Source of the DNA: Clusia tigrina | Lineage: Eukaryota; Arthropoda; Insecta; Diptera; Clusiidae | Direction: 5' to 3' | Assembly (NCBI GenBank): GCA_920105625.2 | Contig: OV050030.1 | Span: forward strand, 109,203,216 to 109,267,215 | DNA length: 64,000 nt | Shown: positions 34,895 to 45,410 of the stretch, piece after piece | Numbering within the stretch: the first letter of the stretch is position 1 | Layout: each line of letters starts with the position of its first letter | Translations under genes and position numbers: made by a program | The notes under the pieces: generated by a model | What the model was told of the DNA's origin: nothing | The model's database searches: none | What the model saw: only the letters and a program-made list of their open reading frames with translations

Positions 34895-35640
34895 GAAAAA
34901 TCGTGGGAATACATATACACCGACGGTTTCAAGAGTATTGATGGTACTTTTTTTGCTGTAGTCAATAACACTGGTAATTTATTTAGCATTGGTCTACTCG
35001 GCAACCATTGCTCTGGATTCACTGCAGAGCTAATAGCAATCTACAACGCAATTATCTAAGCAGCCAAAGCCACGGGTAATTCTCAGTCATCAATCAAGTA
35101 TTAATTATATTTGCAATTTATTCAAAGGAAGTGATATAGTCTTTAAAATCTGAGATAAGCTTTTAAAATTCAATAAAATTAAAATAATTTGGATTTCCAG
35201 CCATCCGGTATTCGCGGGAACGAGTATGCTGACGCAATAGCCAATATTGACCGACGGACTCTAGTTTACCCCTTTACCACCATCGAAAAAATACCCCTCT
35301 ATATACATCATTACACCACTATGCTTCTATTAACCTATTTAGACCACGCACTAACCATCCAACGCGACTTAATTGGTTCGAGATCAGTCCGTTCATCCGC
35401 CTCAGACTAGGGCACAGCAGAATTAGCCACGAAAACATGCTAAACGGATCAAGTCGGCCAAGTTGCCAATTCTCCAATAAACAATCTGTATCAATAATCC
35501 ATTTATTGGACGAATGCCAGCACTTTCATCTACCGAGGAGCAGTATTTTTTCGGACAAATATATAATCCTTCAACTGATAATATTCAAAAATTTTATAGT
35601 TCTTAAAAAAATACTACAACATGTATATAATATTAATTTT
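34895..35640 (+). pseudogene. LINE RNase H and C-terminal fragment (I/LOA-like)
   Basis: The frame reads WEYIYTDGFKSIDGTFFAVV, CSGFTAELIAIYNAII, then after decay SHPVFAGTSMLTQ in one phase and GIRGNEYADAIANIDRRT in another, then LRLGHSRISHENMLNGSSRP and SIIHLLDECQHFH. This is an RNase H domain (Asp in YTDG, Glu in TAEL, Asp in YADA) followed by the His/Cys-bearing C-terminus of I- or LOA-type LINEs. The middle of RNase H is missing or decayed. It resembles the RNase H of the LOA element at 59068 but is not a copy of it. Confidence 0.65.
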
Positions 35641-35769
35641 TACTGTTTTTCGATGTCAGTATAACAGACAGCTGAAAGCCAGAGTCGCTAGTGTCTCTGG
35701 CAAATTGTACATACATGGAATTTTGTACAAATTATAATAAAAATAATATAAAAAACATTATACAACAAC

Positions 35770-35942
35770 CTTCATAAGCAGGAGCCAGTTGATTTATACT
35801 TAAATAAACACAATATAGCAAGTCTTCAGAATTAAGTATTATAACGGAGGAAAAGAAATTACACAGAATTTCGATCATTTTCAAACGTCCTTGTGTTTGT
35901 TCTATTAGCTCAAAGGTACGTGCTAATGCCAAGTAAGGTGTG
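35770..35942 (-). CDS. Single exon resembling DNA ligase I (host gene candidate)
   Basis: The 173 bp minus-strand exon is open throughout and reads [37 protein letters not shown] and [20 protein letters not shown]. This corresponds to the helical DNA-binding region before the nucleotidyltransferase core of ATP-dependent DNA ligase I. The 5' border is an acceptor (TTATTTGCAG, exon from 35942) and the 3' border a donor (GAAG/GTTGTT, exon end 35770). Intron phases are 2 and 1. Neighbouring exons are not visible: the next would lie below 35770 or outside the window, and the introns hold transposons. It could be a live exon in a gene with long introns, or a captured or duplicated fragment. The Tyr in LLYCVY replaces a residue that is usually Pro in the family. 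Confidence 0.7.
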
Positions 35943-36212
35943 CTGCAAATAAATATAAATTTTTTTTTATATATTCAAATAATATTATATATTAAATAAA
36001 ATTTGTATAGTTAATGGTTTAAAAATAATTATTCAATTTATGGTGACTGAAAACAAATGATTAATCTTTCACAATTTAAGCAAAAAATGTAAAGGAAGAA
36101 AAATAATTAGAAGTACATTGTATAGCACAAATAATATAGATTTTACTAATAAAAAATTTAAATAAACAAAGATAAGTTGGATAAACAGGTTTTAAGAATG
36201 TCTAAAATAACA
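35943..36212. other. AT-rich stretch, possible intron
   Basis: It follows the acceptor of the ligase-like exon and ends at the gypsy target duplication. I see no coding signal. Confidence 0.4.
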
Positions 36213-36216
36213 ATAT

Positions 36217-37129
36217 TGTTACGAAATTGCCCTCTTGACAATTTACTCTGTTACAAAATTGCCCTCCTGACAATTTCTCTAACTCTCTGTACTCGGATTC
36301 GTACCACTGGATTGTGTAGTAATCAAACAATCGCTGGTTAAATTAAAATAATTAGCTTTATTTAACTATTGAAATTTACACATTTAATATTAGGCTTAAA
36401 GTTTACTTCTTTACAATTTGTACTTTATTTCACAAGCCATTAGTCACTTTATTTACTAATTAATTTCATCACTTTACACAATTACAAATACTGCTGCTTT
36501 GATTATAATGCTAGATGTACATACTGTTACGGTCTCTGTTCTACTGTATTCGACTTTGAACAGTCTTGGCGCTTTTATAGTTTCCGAATGGCTGAGGTAG
36601 AAACTTCCACGCTATTCTCGTATTTTCTAGAAGTTTCTATCCACTTCGACAGAAGTCGAGAATATTCTTTTTGATATTACCGACAGATGGTTCTTGAATA
36701 AGCTTTTATTCGAATAGTTCGCATCTTGACTCACAGGGGGCATTTATTTACTTTATTTACTAATTAATTTCATCACTTTACACAATTACAAATACTGCTG
36801 CTTCGATTAAAATGCCTGATGTACACACTGTTACGATCTCTGTTCGAATGTCTTTGACTTTGCACAGTCTTGTGCCTTTATAGTTTGGAATGGTTGAGGT
36901 AGAAACTTCTACAATGTACTAGAAGTTTCTGGATCTTTCTCTAATTTTATACAGGAAGTTCTTACTTTCGAGATATTTCTTTACACCACAATCTCTACAA
37001 CGAAAGAAGTTTTTATTCGAATGGATTGTGTCTTGACTTACACACGCAGGGTGGTGCGCTCATTCTCAAACTCCAGATGGGATCCTAAAAGTATGCAATC
37101 CCGTTTCACCGATATGCAATCACGTTTCA
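36217..37129 (-). repeat. 3' LTR of gypsy B copy 1, chimeric (913 bp)
   Basis: Compared with the 626 bp 5' LTR, it carries an additional segment with a 304 bp period: the sequence ACTTTATTTACTAATTAATT occurs at 36446 and again at 36750. The first, extra segment is a diverged LTR version (for example CTGTATTCGACTTTGAACAG), not a fresh copy of its neighbour. Confidence 0.85.
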
Positions 37130-37142
37130 CTGCCCTCCGCTT
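37130..37142 (-). promoter_or_regulatory. Polypurine tract, gypsy B copy 1
   Basis: Minus-strand AAGCGGAGGGCAG directly before the LTR start TGAAACG; it overlaps the pol stop codon. Confidence 0.8.
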
Positions 37143-38600
37143 AATCTTGTTCGTCCCGAACAAGGATAGTCCTGCAACCTTTATAAGAAGATAGCCTCTC
37201 CAAATGAACGACTTTCATTTTGCTCCTGACATTTATCGCCAACTGGATGCTGTATACTACATCGTTGAGCCGTTTTATCACCTTATAAGGCCCTTCCCAG
37301 TGTGTTTGCAGTTTTGGCGATAAACCCTTTTTCCTTTGCGGATTATGAAGCATAACTAGCTGCCCTTCCTGAAATCCCTTAGAGTTTGCTCGTACATCAT
37401 ATCTGGCTTTCATTTTATCATTCATCAGTTGTGTGCGCTTTCTGATGTTTCCATGAATTTCATTCAACTGTCTTCGTTTGTCTGCTACATAACTGCTACA
37501 TGAAACTTCCGTAGATGAGTAGGCACCAAATTTCAGATCTGCAGGTAATCTTATGTCACATCCGAAAATAGCCTTAGCTGGTGTTGTAGATGTTGTATCG
37601 TGAGTTGCCGATCGGTATGCCATTAAGAACAGGGGTATGTGTTGGTCCCAATCTTTCTGGTTTCTGTCCACGATTTTCCTTAGGTGTTCCTCAAGCGTAC
37701 GATTAAATCTTTCAACCATTCCATCGGATTGTGGGTGCAAAGGGGTTGTACGAGGTTTGCGTATGCCCATCAATTCACTCATATCCCTGAATATCGTTGA
37801 CTCGAAATTTCTCCCTTGATCCGAGTGCAACTCGAGGGGAGCTCCGAATCTGCAGACCCAATTATTGATAAATGCATCTGCAACGGTCTTAGCTTCTTGA
37901 TCGGCAATGGGATGTACTTCTGGCCATTTTCTAAAATAACGACGAGAACATATTTGTTGCCGGAATCACTAATTGGGAACGGACCTGCTATGTCCATTGC
38001 AATACGCTCAAATGGCGCTCCCAAGTTGTCTAAATACATCTTCCCCTGACTGCGACGGCTCGGTCCCTTGGCAGCTGTGCACTGTTCAGAAGCACTAATC
38101 CAGTCAACTACCGATTGCTGGCAACCAACCCAATAAAATCGTGTTTTAATTTTCTCGACTATTTTTGTTATTCCTAAATGACCTCCGCTTGGTCCACTAT
38201 GGTATTCCTTGAGAATTTCGCTTATTCTTGCCTTGGGTACCACAATCAAGTTCTTAGTGGTTTTTCCATCTTCGCTCTCCCACAGGCGGAATAGGCATCC
38301 GTCTTGCAGCTTTAAGCTATTCCATTGAGCCCAATATGCTTTAGTTATGGGACTTTCAGTCGAGATTTCGTTCCAATCAGGTCGTTTTCCTCTATTCTTA
38401 CTTGATACGATTTTTGCCAACTCTGGGTCATTTCGTTGTTCTTCTTTTATCTTTTCCACTGTCCATTCATCGTCTGGTAAAACAGCCATTAAGTGCACAT
38501 CGACTACTCCTTCAGTCCCTTCAGCTTTAGAACAGTGCTTACATTCCATACTGCAAGGACGTCGTGATAGTGCTTCAGCGATGTTCTTTTGTGAAATCGT
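37141..38600 (-). pseudogene. Integrase, gypsy B copy 1
   Basis: In order (minus): the linker from ALSRRPCSMECKHCSKAEG, the zinc region with the His pair in YHSGPSGGHLGI and one remaining Cys (SEQCTAAKG; the first Cys is Ser), core start FERIAMDIAGPFP (first Asp), a frameshift after KYVLVVIL, then MHSDQGRNFESTIFRDMSEL (second Asp), HPQSDGMVERFNRTLEEHLR (Glu), and a long C-terminus ending in ILVRDEQD. The frameshift and the lost Cys are shared with copy 2. Confidence 0.88.
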
Positions 38601-39090
38601 AGCTTTGGAGTCTCTCAATCCATCTCGCAACCTGACCTTCGGGATTTTTGAACTGTAATAGCCAGCGCAGAGCAGCATGATCTGTTCTCAACAAGAACTT
38701 TTGTCCATACAAGTATTTGTTAAAGTGCTTCACGCACTGCATAACCGCCAAAAGTTCTCTCCGTGTTACACAGTAATTTCGCTCTGGCTTTGATAAGATT
38801 TTGCTGAAGTAGACTATTACTCTTTCATGTCCGTCAATAACTTGCGACAGGATACCTCCAATCCCGAAGCCACTTGCATCTGTATCCAAAATAAATTTTT
38901 CGCCAGGATTTGGATACGCAAGGATCGGAGCTGTACACAATAGCTCTTTCAATCTGTTGAATGCCTTCTCCTGTTCGCTTTTCCACTCAAAAGGACAATT
39001 TTTCCTCGGTAAGGAGTGCAGACTACCAGCCACGTCTGCAAAGCCTGGAACAAAGCGTCTGTAATAGGTGCAAAGACCCAAGAAGCTGCG
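38575..39090 (-). pseudogene. RNase H, gypsy B copy 1
   Basis: The frame runs from the RT connection (YRRFVPGFADVAGSLHSL) through FILDTDASGFGIGGILSQ, YCVTRRELLAVMQCVKHF and LLRTDHAALRWLLQF to LQSYDF, where a deletion shared with copy 2 removes the end of the domain and shifts the frame before the ALSRRPC motif. Confidence 0.88.
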
Positions 39091-39657
39091 TAGATCATGC
39101 AAACTAGTTGGTCTTGGCCACTCCCTTACTGAGTCTATCTTATCTGGATCTGTGTGTACTCCTTCAGGTGTGACTTTATGTCCAAGGTACTTGACTTCTT
39201 TCTTTAAGAACAAGCATTTCTTTTCGCTCAGCTTCAACCCTGAAGGTCAATACTTCTTCTAAATTCTTCAAGAGGTCCTCGAAGTCCTTTCCCATAACGA
39301 TAATGTCAACTAGGTACACCAGACACGTTTTCCAGTGGAGACCCTTTAGCACATGCTCCATTAAGCGTTCAAATGTAGCTGGAGCATTACACAGTCCGAA
39401 TGGCATCACCAAAAATTGCCATAGTCATCCACCGGCACTGAATGCTGTCTTTTCCTTGTCTTGTTCGTCGACTGCCACTTGCCAATATCCGCTTTGCAAA
39501 TCCAGCGTTGAGAACCAATTTGAACCAGAAAGTGTGTTCAATGTATCGTCGATGCGAGGTAATGGATAACTATCTTTCTTCGTTACCTCATTTAGTTTCC
39601 TTCAGCAATACATTCACCTCTTCTCTCTTTGCCAGAGGTACTCTTCTTGACGCCTGA
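39090..39657 (-). pseudogene. Reverse transcriptase, gypsy B copy 1
   Basis: The palm reads GSNWFSTLDLQSGYWQVAVD (motif A Asp) and VMPFGLCNAPATFERLMEHV, and the catalytic box is VYLVDIIV, with Val in place of the first Asp of YLDD. The finger region is deleted: LLKE is joined directly to KLNEVTKKDSYPLPRIDD. A frameshift separates the YLVD part from LKLSEKKCLFLKKEVKYLGH. All three lesions are also in copy 2. Confidence 0.88.
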
Positions 39658-39985
39658 CGAATGGGTTGGGCATCAACATTGTTGATTGTGTGTTTCACCA
39701 TCTTTGTTCTGCCTTCGTTTTTACACTTTTCAGCAAATACTGACCAATGCCTTGCCAAAAGTTGGCTGGCAGTCTTCCTCTGCTCTGTGGATAAGTCTTT
39801 GCTCCACTCTTTCGTGAGATCGTCGAGTACCTTTTTATCAGCTGGTATCTTAATTTTTGTTTCTCGCGGCTGGCTCTCACAGTTTACAATTGCAGAAATT
39901 GCCTGGCAATTTCCAATTATCTGTCCTTCTCTATGGTTTTAGCGGAGTTTGCAAGATTGACCACTCTTACTGGCACTATTCTGTT

Positions 39986-40486
39986 CTACTGCTCTTCAAC
40001 GAGGGTTTTTCCAATTATGATGTCATCCAGTGCAAATTTTTCATCAGTCTCCACAACCCACAACTTGTTCTTCTCCACATCTCTGTCCATTTTGGCCCAT
40101 ATGACTGCCTCTGACTTTGCTGGGATTTTTGCCCGCCGCAGAACAATGGCTTGTCGGATACCTCCATACTTATCCACACCAACGGATAACGGTATTTCGG
40201 TGTTCGCATACTTCAACATTCGGCATTTCAAATCTAGGGTGAATCCATTCCGAATCATAAAATCCACACCTAAGATTAATTCGTCCACAATATCCGCAAC
40301 TACAAACTCGTGCGTCACTGTTGTGGTGCCGATAGTTATTTTCCGTGTAACTTTTCCCAGTACCGCTGCATCATCTCCAGTTGCCGTACGCAATTTTATT
40401 CCCAGAAGCGGCTCCATTCCCCGAACGAGATCCCTTCTAACTATGGAATGTGATGCACCCGTATGCATTGTTATCATTTCTTCCAT
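39986..40486 (-). pseudogene. Aspartic protease, gypsy B copy 1
   Basis: The retropepsin fold is recognisable (TGASHSIVRRDLVRG, then ELILGVDFMIRNG near the C-terminus), but the active site reads MHTGAS instead of DTGAS, so the catalytic Asp is His. Copy 2 keeps DTGAS. The frame ends at a shared stop after LVEEQ. 39658-39985 holds the decayed protease-RT linker. Confidence 0.88.
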
Positions 40487-40504
40487 TTATTACGCTGTCG
40501 ACAG

Positions 40505-41711
40505 TTAGGCTGTTGATTTTCCGTCCCATCTGCGAAACGAAGATTCTGGGGCTATATGTTGAGTCAGATCAAGCCCCTCGAGACTTTCTGATTCCCTATT
40601 TTGGAATCTGACTTGCTTTGGAGGTCTTACCGGTGAGCGTGATCTAGAACGTTTCCGTCTCGATTGGCAATTACGGGCCATGTGTCCGACCTCTCCGCAG
40701 GTGAAGCATTTGCCCGTGAAACTTTGGCCGCTTTCGACTTGTACCTGACGGGCTCTGCATACTGGCTGGCACACCAAGGCTGCTGTCTCTGAAGTTAAAG
40801 CGCTATCTACTGTCTCCATATATGTAGCTTTCGGATTAGTTATTGCAGAACGCTTTATCTCCGCATCGCGAATGCCATATACGAAGGTGTCCATCATACA
40901 CCTCTCAATGATCTCTCCTGGGTAGCCAAGATGAGCCAACCGTTCCACTTCCGCCGCAAATTGTTGAAGAGACTCACCACCATACTTGCGCTGAACGGCA
41001 TTATTCAAGCTTTCATAGCAGTCTCGCTCACTTTCTGAGATAGTTTGCAGCACATCAGCGGCAGCACCTTTCAACAAAACGGTTAATGCAGCCAGTTTAT
41101 CGCGAGCACTTCAACCATTTGTGCTAGCGGTAGTCTCAAACTGCATTCTGAACACGCTAAATGTCGTGGTTCCATCATAGGTAGGAGGCTTCAGTTTTAT
41201 TGAGGATAAAGCTGGCACAGTCAATGCACCTTCCTGTAGTAGGTTAATTCTTTGTTCTATTTGTTGCTTAAAATCGTTCTGCTTTTGCTCGTTCGCAATG
41301 AATATTTGTTCTACAGATTTTTCGAACGATTCCTGCCTTGTCTCAATTTCGCAAACCTTCCTGTCAACCATTTCAGACACTTATTTCATCTGCTGTGAGT
41401 TTTGTTCCGCTAATAAAGCAAGTCGTGATTCACTCTGTTCTAACCGCTGCTGCAACTTGTCATCGCTTTTCTGTAGCTGCTGTTCCAACTGTACTTTGAA
41501 ATCCTCTTTGACAGCTTGTGCATTTTGCTGTAATCGCAACTGCATCTTCTCATTCGCATTGGAATTCATGCTCATCGACGTCTATACGCTGCTCCTCTAA
41601 AGTGCTTCTTAATCGCCTCTGCAGCTCCGCTTTAAGCCCTTGTGTTTGCAAATTTAAACGCTCAAGCTCCTTCTTGAGCTGCTCCAATCTCAGTTTTTCA
41701 AATTTAACCAT
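40505..41711 (-). pseudogene. gag, gypsy B copy 1
   Basis: ATG at 41709-41711 (minus). It has a SAP-like N-terminus, Gln-rich coiled-coil stretch, in-frame TGA after ASTNG, capsid-like region and a CCHC knuckle (CFTCGEVGHMARNC) followed by an Arg/Ser-rich tail. Two private deletions: one between the SAP part and the coiled coil (frame changes after HEFQCE), and one of about 69 bp before QQFAAEVERL. Confidence 0.85.
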
Positions 41712-41730
41712 TGTTTATTACAGATACACA

Positions 41731-41748
41731 ATCCCACTTCTGACACCA
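41731..41748 (-). promoter_or_regulatory. Primer binding site, gypsy B copy 1
   Basis: The minus strand reads TGGTGTCAGAAGTGGGAT, complementary to a tRNA 3' end ATCCCACTTCTGACA-CCA, the tRNA-Leu type used by several insect gypsy families. Confidence 0.85.
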
Positions 41749-41750
41749 AT

Positions 41751-42376
41751 TGTTACGAAATTGCCCTCTTGACAATTTACTCTGTTACAAAATTGCCCTC
41801 CTGACAATTTCTCTAACTCTCTGTACTCAGACTCGTACCACTGGATTGTGTAGTAATCCAACAATCGCAGGTTAAATTAAAATAATTAGCTTTATTTAAC
41901 TATTGAAATTTACACATTTAATATTAGGCTTAAAGTTTACTTCTTTACAATTTGTACTTTATTTCACAAACCATTAGTCACTTTATTTACTAATTAATTT
42001 CATCACTTTACACAATTACAAATACTGCTAATACTGCTGCTTCGATTAAAATGCCTGATGTACACACAGTTACGGTCTCTGATCTACTGTTCGAATGTCT
42101 TTGACTTTGCACAGTTTTGTGCTTTTATAGTTTCGAATGGTTGAGGTAGAAACTTCTACAATGTACTAGAAGTTTCTGGATCTTTCTCTAATTTTATACA
42201 GGAAGTTCTTACTTTCGAGATATTTCTTTACACCACAATCTCTACAACGAAAGAAGTTTTTATTCGATTGGATTGTGTCTTGACTTACACACACAGGGTG
42301 GTGCACTCATTCTCAAACTCCAGATGGGATCCTAAAAGTATGCAATTCGGTTTCACTGATATGCAATCACGTTTCC
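41751..42376 (-). repeat. 5' LTR of gypsy B copy 1 (626 bp)
   Basis: The inner end is TGTTACGAAATTG on the plus strand (LTR end GTAACA). It holds the tandem GAGGGCAATTT motif seen in all family B LTRs. Confidence 0.9.
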
Positions 42377-42380
42377 ATAT

Positions 42381-42960
42381 TTTAAAGACAATTGCCGTTC
42401 TTTTAAAATTAATATGCAGCGATATGAAAAAGCATGTTATTCCGAATAAATTCATATTTTGGATTAGTTGAATAAATCTCGTTTAGAAACTACTAAATTT
42501 GTGTGCAAAGCGAGAAGATTAATTATGTCTGGAAGTAAGTAATAGGTAGATCTTTGTAAATAGACGAATTAATGCAAATAACATGCTTTTTAAATGTGAA
42601 GTTGGATATATTACTGTAATCTGCTGCCTCCTTCTTTCAATAATTTCCATGCACCAATTAGCCAGTAAAACTCATGCGGCGAAATGCATTATCATGTCCA
42701 TAGCTCTCCCTCCTATTTTAAGTTCCATTTAACTAATTGGATAATATGAGTATATATGCTAAATTATTATATTTATTTCCAAAATTACAAGTCTAAAACC
42801 ACAAATTACTCGCTTGGAAAGCAATGAAAACTTTAAAAAACTCAGATAAAATCTCCATCTGACGGCATTAAACTAAATTACCTGTCAACAAAAAGAGCGA
42901 TAGTTCAACTCCTATATTTGATAAATGCTTCGATTAAATTATTATAATTATAAATCAAAG
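42381..42960. other. AT-rich stretch without genes
   Basis: Flank of gypsy B copy 1. I see no coding homology. An ATG followed closely by GTAAGT at 42526-42541 is noted but not called. Confidence 0.4.
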
Positions 42961-42964
42961 GAAG

Positions 42965-43640
42965 GCTGCAGAGGTTCTAATAGTATATATAGAAACCGGG
43001 AAAATCTTCAAATAACAAAAAAACTTACAGACCGATATCACTATTGCCAATAATATGACAGCTGTTTCAAAAACTCCTATTGAAACACATACAATCGGTC
43101 ATTGAAGAAATACACTTCAAAATTACCACCAAATTCCGGTTCAGAATCAATCATTCTACAATTGATCAGGTTTATAGATTAACCAATGAAATGCAATCAT
43201 CCTTAGAGGAAGAAAAAGATTTTCCATAACGCTTTTCTTGACGTATCTCAAGCCTTCGACAGGGTTTGACACAGTGTTTTGAAGTCTAAGGTAGATGGGT
43301 TCTTCGACAACAAATACATGAGAACATAGAATCTTGCCTTGAAAACAGACTTCTTCGTGTTAATCATGGAAAAGAATACTCCGAGTTTAAGGAAATCTCA
43401 GCTGGAGAACCGCGAATTCGAAGCTAACTATTTATAACAAACTGCTTTTATACAAGCAAGTTCTTAAAGCAGTGCGAATGTCCAGAACACAATTCTGGGG
43501 ATACACTAAACATAGCAATATACAGATTTTGCAACCATTCCAAAATAAATTCGTAACAGCAATCGCGGATGTCCCGAAAATCACCACGTTAAAAACAATT
43601 CCAGTGAAGAAAAATACGGCACCTCGCATAAGGAACTCCT
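42965..43640 (+). pseudogene. Jockey-clade LINE RT fragment with internal deletion
   Basis: The frame pieces read TYRPISLLPI, KFRFRINHSTIDQVYRLTNE, FLDVSQAFDRV (motif A) and EFKEISAGEPR, then jump to QFWGYTKHSNIQILQPFQNK, the C-terminal thumb-side motif of Jockey elements. The YADD box and everything between are deleted. Several stops. Confidence 0.75.
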
Positions 43641-43654
43641 AACCTTGTCGACCC

Positions 43655-44073
43655 CCGCGAACGAGCAAAGAACAATGATTTATGGATATGCACCTGGAAT
43701 ATCTGAACCTTCTGCAGGGAAGATGGCCCTATCCAGCTGAAGCATGTCCGCGGTATTTATCGAGTTGACATCACCGCTATCTAGAAAATGCGATGGATGG
43801 GACAGAGTTGCTCCACAAGAGCATCCTGTGATATCTTCTACAATTGTCATGATCTGAGAAACGAGGTTGGTGTTAGATTTGTGATTGGCAAGAGACTGCG
43901 TCATCTCGTCTCGAGGTTCACTCAAGTGAACGAGCGTCTTTCCACTATCCGCACCAAGGCAAAATACTTCAATATCAGCATACTTTATGTCCACGCCCTG
44001 ACGGATGAGAAGAACAAAGCGACCAAAGAACACTTTTACGGGTTCGTCGACAAAATTTAGGCGCGCTGCGTAC
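43655..44073 (+). pseudogene. RTE-like endonuclease fragment (A)
   Basis: The frame reads LWICTWNI, a stop, GPIQLKHVRGIYRVDITAI, a stop, KMRWMGQS, then SCDIFYNCHD, GVRFVIGKRLRHLVSRFT, IRTKAKYFNISILYVHALTD. This is the N-terminal half of the APE endonuclease of an RTE-type LINE, related to fragment C at 55.9-56.9 kb. The catalytic Glu of QEMRW is Lys. The copia element interrupts it at GGTAT. Confidence 0.8.
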
Positions 44074-44078
44074 GGTAT

Positions 44079-44284
44079 TGTCAAGATTATTGTAAGACGA
44101 CAATACGCAAGTCTGGCATCACTTCTCTTTTCGCTACAAATTAATTTTCTATCTTCTATAAGTTTGACATTTCTTGTAAAGTTTCTATTCTCCTTCTTCT
44201 TTTTCCTGCTCTCAAATAAAGTACTACAGATTTATTACAAGTTGATTATATTTTTATCTTTTTGCATCAAGAAAATTTTAATCA
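44079..44284 (+). repeat. 5' LTR of copia element
   Basis: TGTCAAGATTATTG to AATCA; it contains AATAAAGTACTAC as a likely polyadenylation signal. A primer site follows at once. Confidence 0.9.
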
Positions 44285-44299
44285 GGTTATGGGCCCAGA
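44285..44299 (+). promoter_or_regulatory. copia primer site (half tRNA-iMet)
   Basis: GGTTATGGGCCCAGA is the well-known copia-type site complementary to an internal part of initiator tRNA-Met. Confidence 0.88.
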
Positions 44300-44335
44300 G
44301 TACTTCTAAAGCTCTCTGCATATACCTAAAGTTAA

Positions 44336-45034
44336 ATGAGTGAGGCATCGATAAAAACAAACGACGAATCAATTCTTGATAAACCTGTTTTGGAAACAAG
44401 TGAAGCGTTAAATTCTTTTACCATGTCAAATATGTCAGCAAATGTTTTGTCGGCATCAACGCGCATTGAATTATTGTCGAAAGATAATTTTGATACCTGG
44501 AGTATGCAAGTTGAAGCCTTGTTGGTGAAGAATGATTTATGGGAATTTGTAAGCGGAGCAAATGTGCTACCCGCTGGAGCGAATGCAACAGCGACAGATG
44601 AGTGGCATAAACTCGATAGAAAAGCAAAGGCGGACTTAATTTTATCAATCCATCCTTCAGAAGTGAAACAGGTACAAGGCTGCAACACTTCGCGCGATGT
44701 CTGGTTAAAGTTGGAGTCTATTTACGCCTCACGTGGACCAGCTCGAAAGGCAACGTTGCTTAAGCAGTTGATGTTGCAGAAATTGGACGAAATAAAGGCT
44801 TTGCAGTCCGACAATGGACGCGAGTATTGTAATAATGATTTTGATCAGTTTCTTTCAGATAATGGCATACGGAGAAGATTAACGATTCCCTACACCCCGG
44901 AACAAAATGGACTGGCTGAGCGAATGAATCGTACTCTGTTAGATATGGCGAGGTGTTTACTGCTGCATTCCAGACTGCCTCCATTTTTTTGGTCCGATGC
45001 GGTCGCTACGGCAGCAGAGATCCGGAATCGCTGA
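44336..45034 (+). pseudogene. copia gag fused to integrase core by deletion
   Basis: Residues 1 to about 155 are copia gag (ELLSKDNFDTWSMQVEALLV, SIYASRGPARKATLLKQLML). The frame then jumps, in phase, after QKLDEIKAL to QSDNGREYCNNDFDQFLSDN and TPEQNGLAERMNRTLLDMAR of the integrase core, with the second Asp and the Glu. The CCHC knuckle, protease and HHCC domain are absent. A 31 bp insertion with duplicated TGTCCAACAATTGCT shifts the frame at about 45033. Confidence 0.9.
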
Positions 45035-45410
45035 AGATTGTCCAACAATTGCTTGTCCGGAATGTCCAACAATTGCTCTTGGTGGCAATACACCTTATGA
45101 GAGGCTATTCAACAAAAAACCAAATGTAAATTATTTTCGAGTGTTTGGTTCAAAAGCAGTCATGCTAAACAAAGATCCAAGCAAAAGTAAACTTGATCCC
45201 AGGGGTATTGAAGGAATTTTTGTTGGATATCCAAGGGACCGAAAAGGGTATCGAATCTGGAATCCGGTTAGCAGACAAATACTACACGCTCGTGATGTAA
45301 GATTTATTGAGGATCCAGAAGAGAGGTCAGACACATCAACCGATGAATATAATTTACTCGATCAAGGAGAGAAAGGTGACAACGCATGTGAGTATGTGAG
45401 CATGTGTTGA
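45035..45410 (+). pseudogene. copia integrase C-terminal part, shifted frame
   Basis: It continues NTPYERLFNKKPNVNYFRVF, KSKLDPRGIEGIFVGY and ILHARDVRFIED, typical of copia integrases after the core. A second frame change near 45390 returns to the original phase. Confidence 0.88.

Larger units (their letters stand above)
36213..42380 (-). mobile_element. Gypsy family B, copy 1 (full length, defective), with ATAT target duplication
   Basis: Element 36217-42376 on the minus strand, flanked by ATAT at 36213-36216 and 42377-42380. Order on the minus strand: 5' LTR, primer site, gag, protease, RT, RNase H, integrase, polypurine tract, 3' LTR. The first base of the 5' LTR is changed (GGAAACG for TGAAACG). 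Against copy 2 it has two private gag deletions, a protease active-site change and an enlarged 3' LTR. Confidence 0.92.

Noticed and set aside
42526..42541. ATG followed closely by GTAAGT, as a first exon with donor site
   Set aside because: Four codons are too little evidence, and no partner exon is visible.
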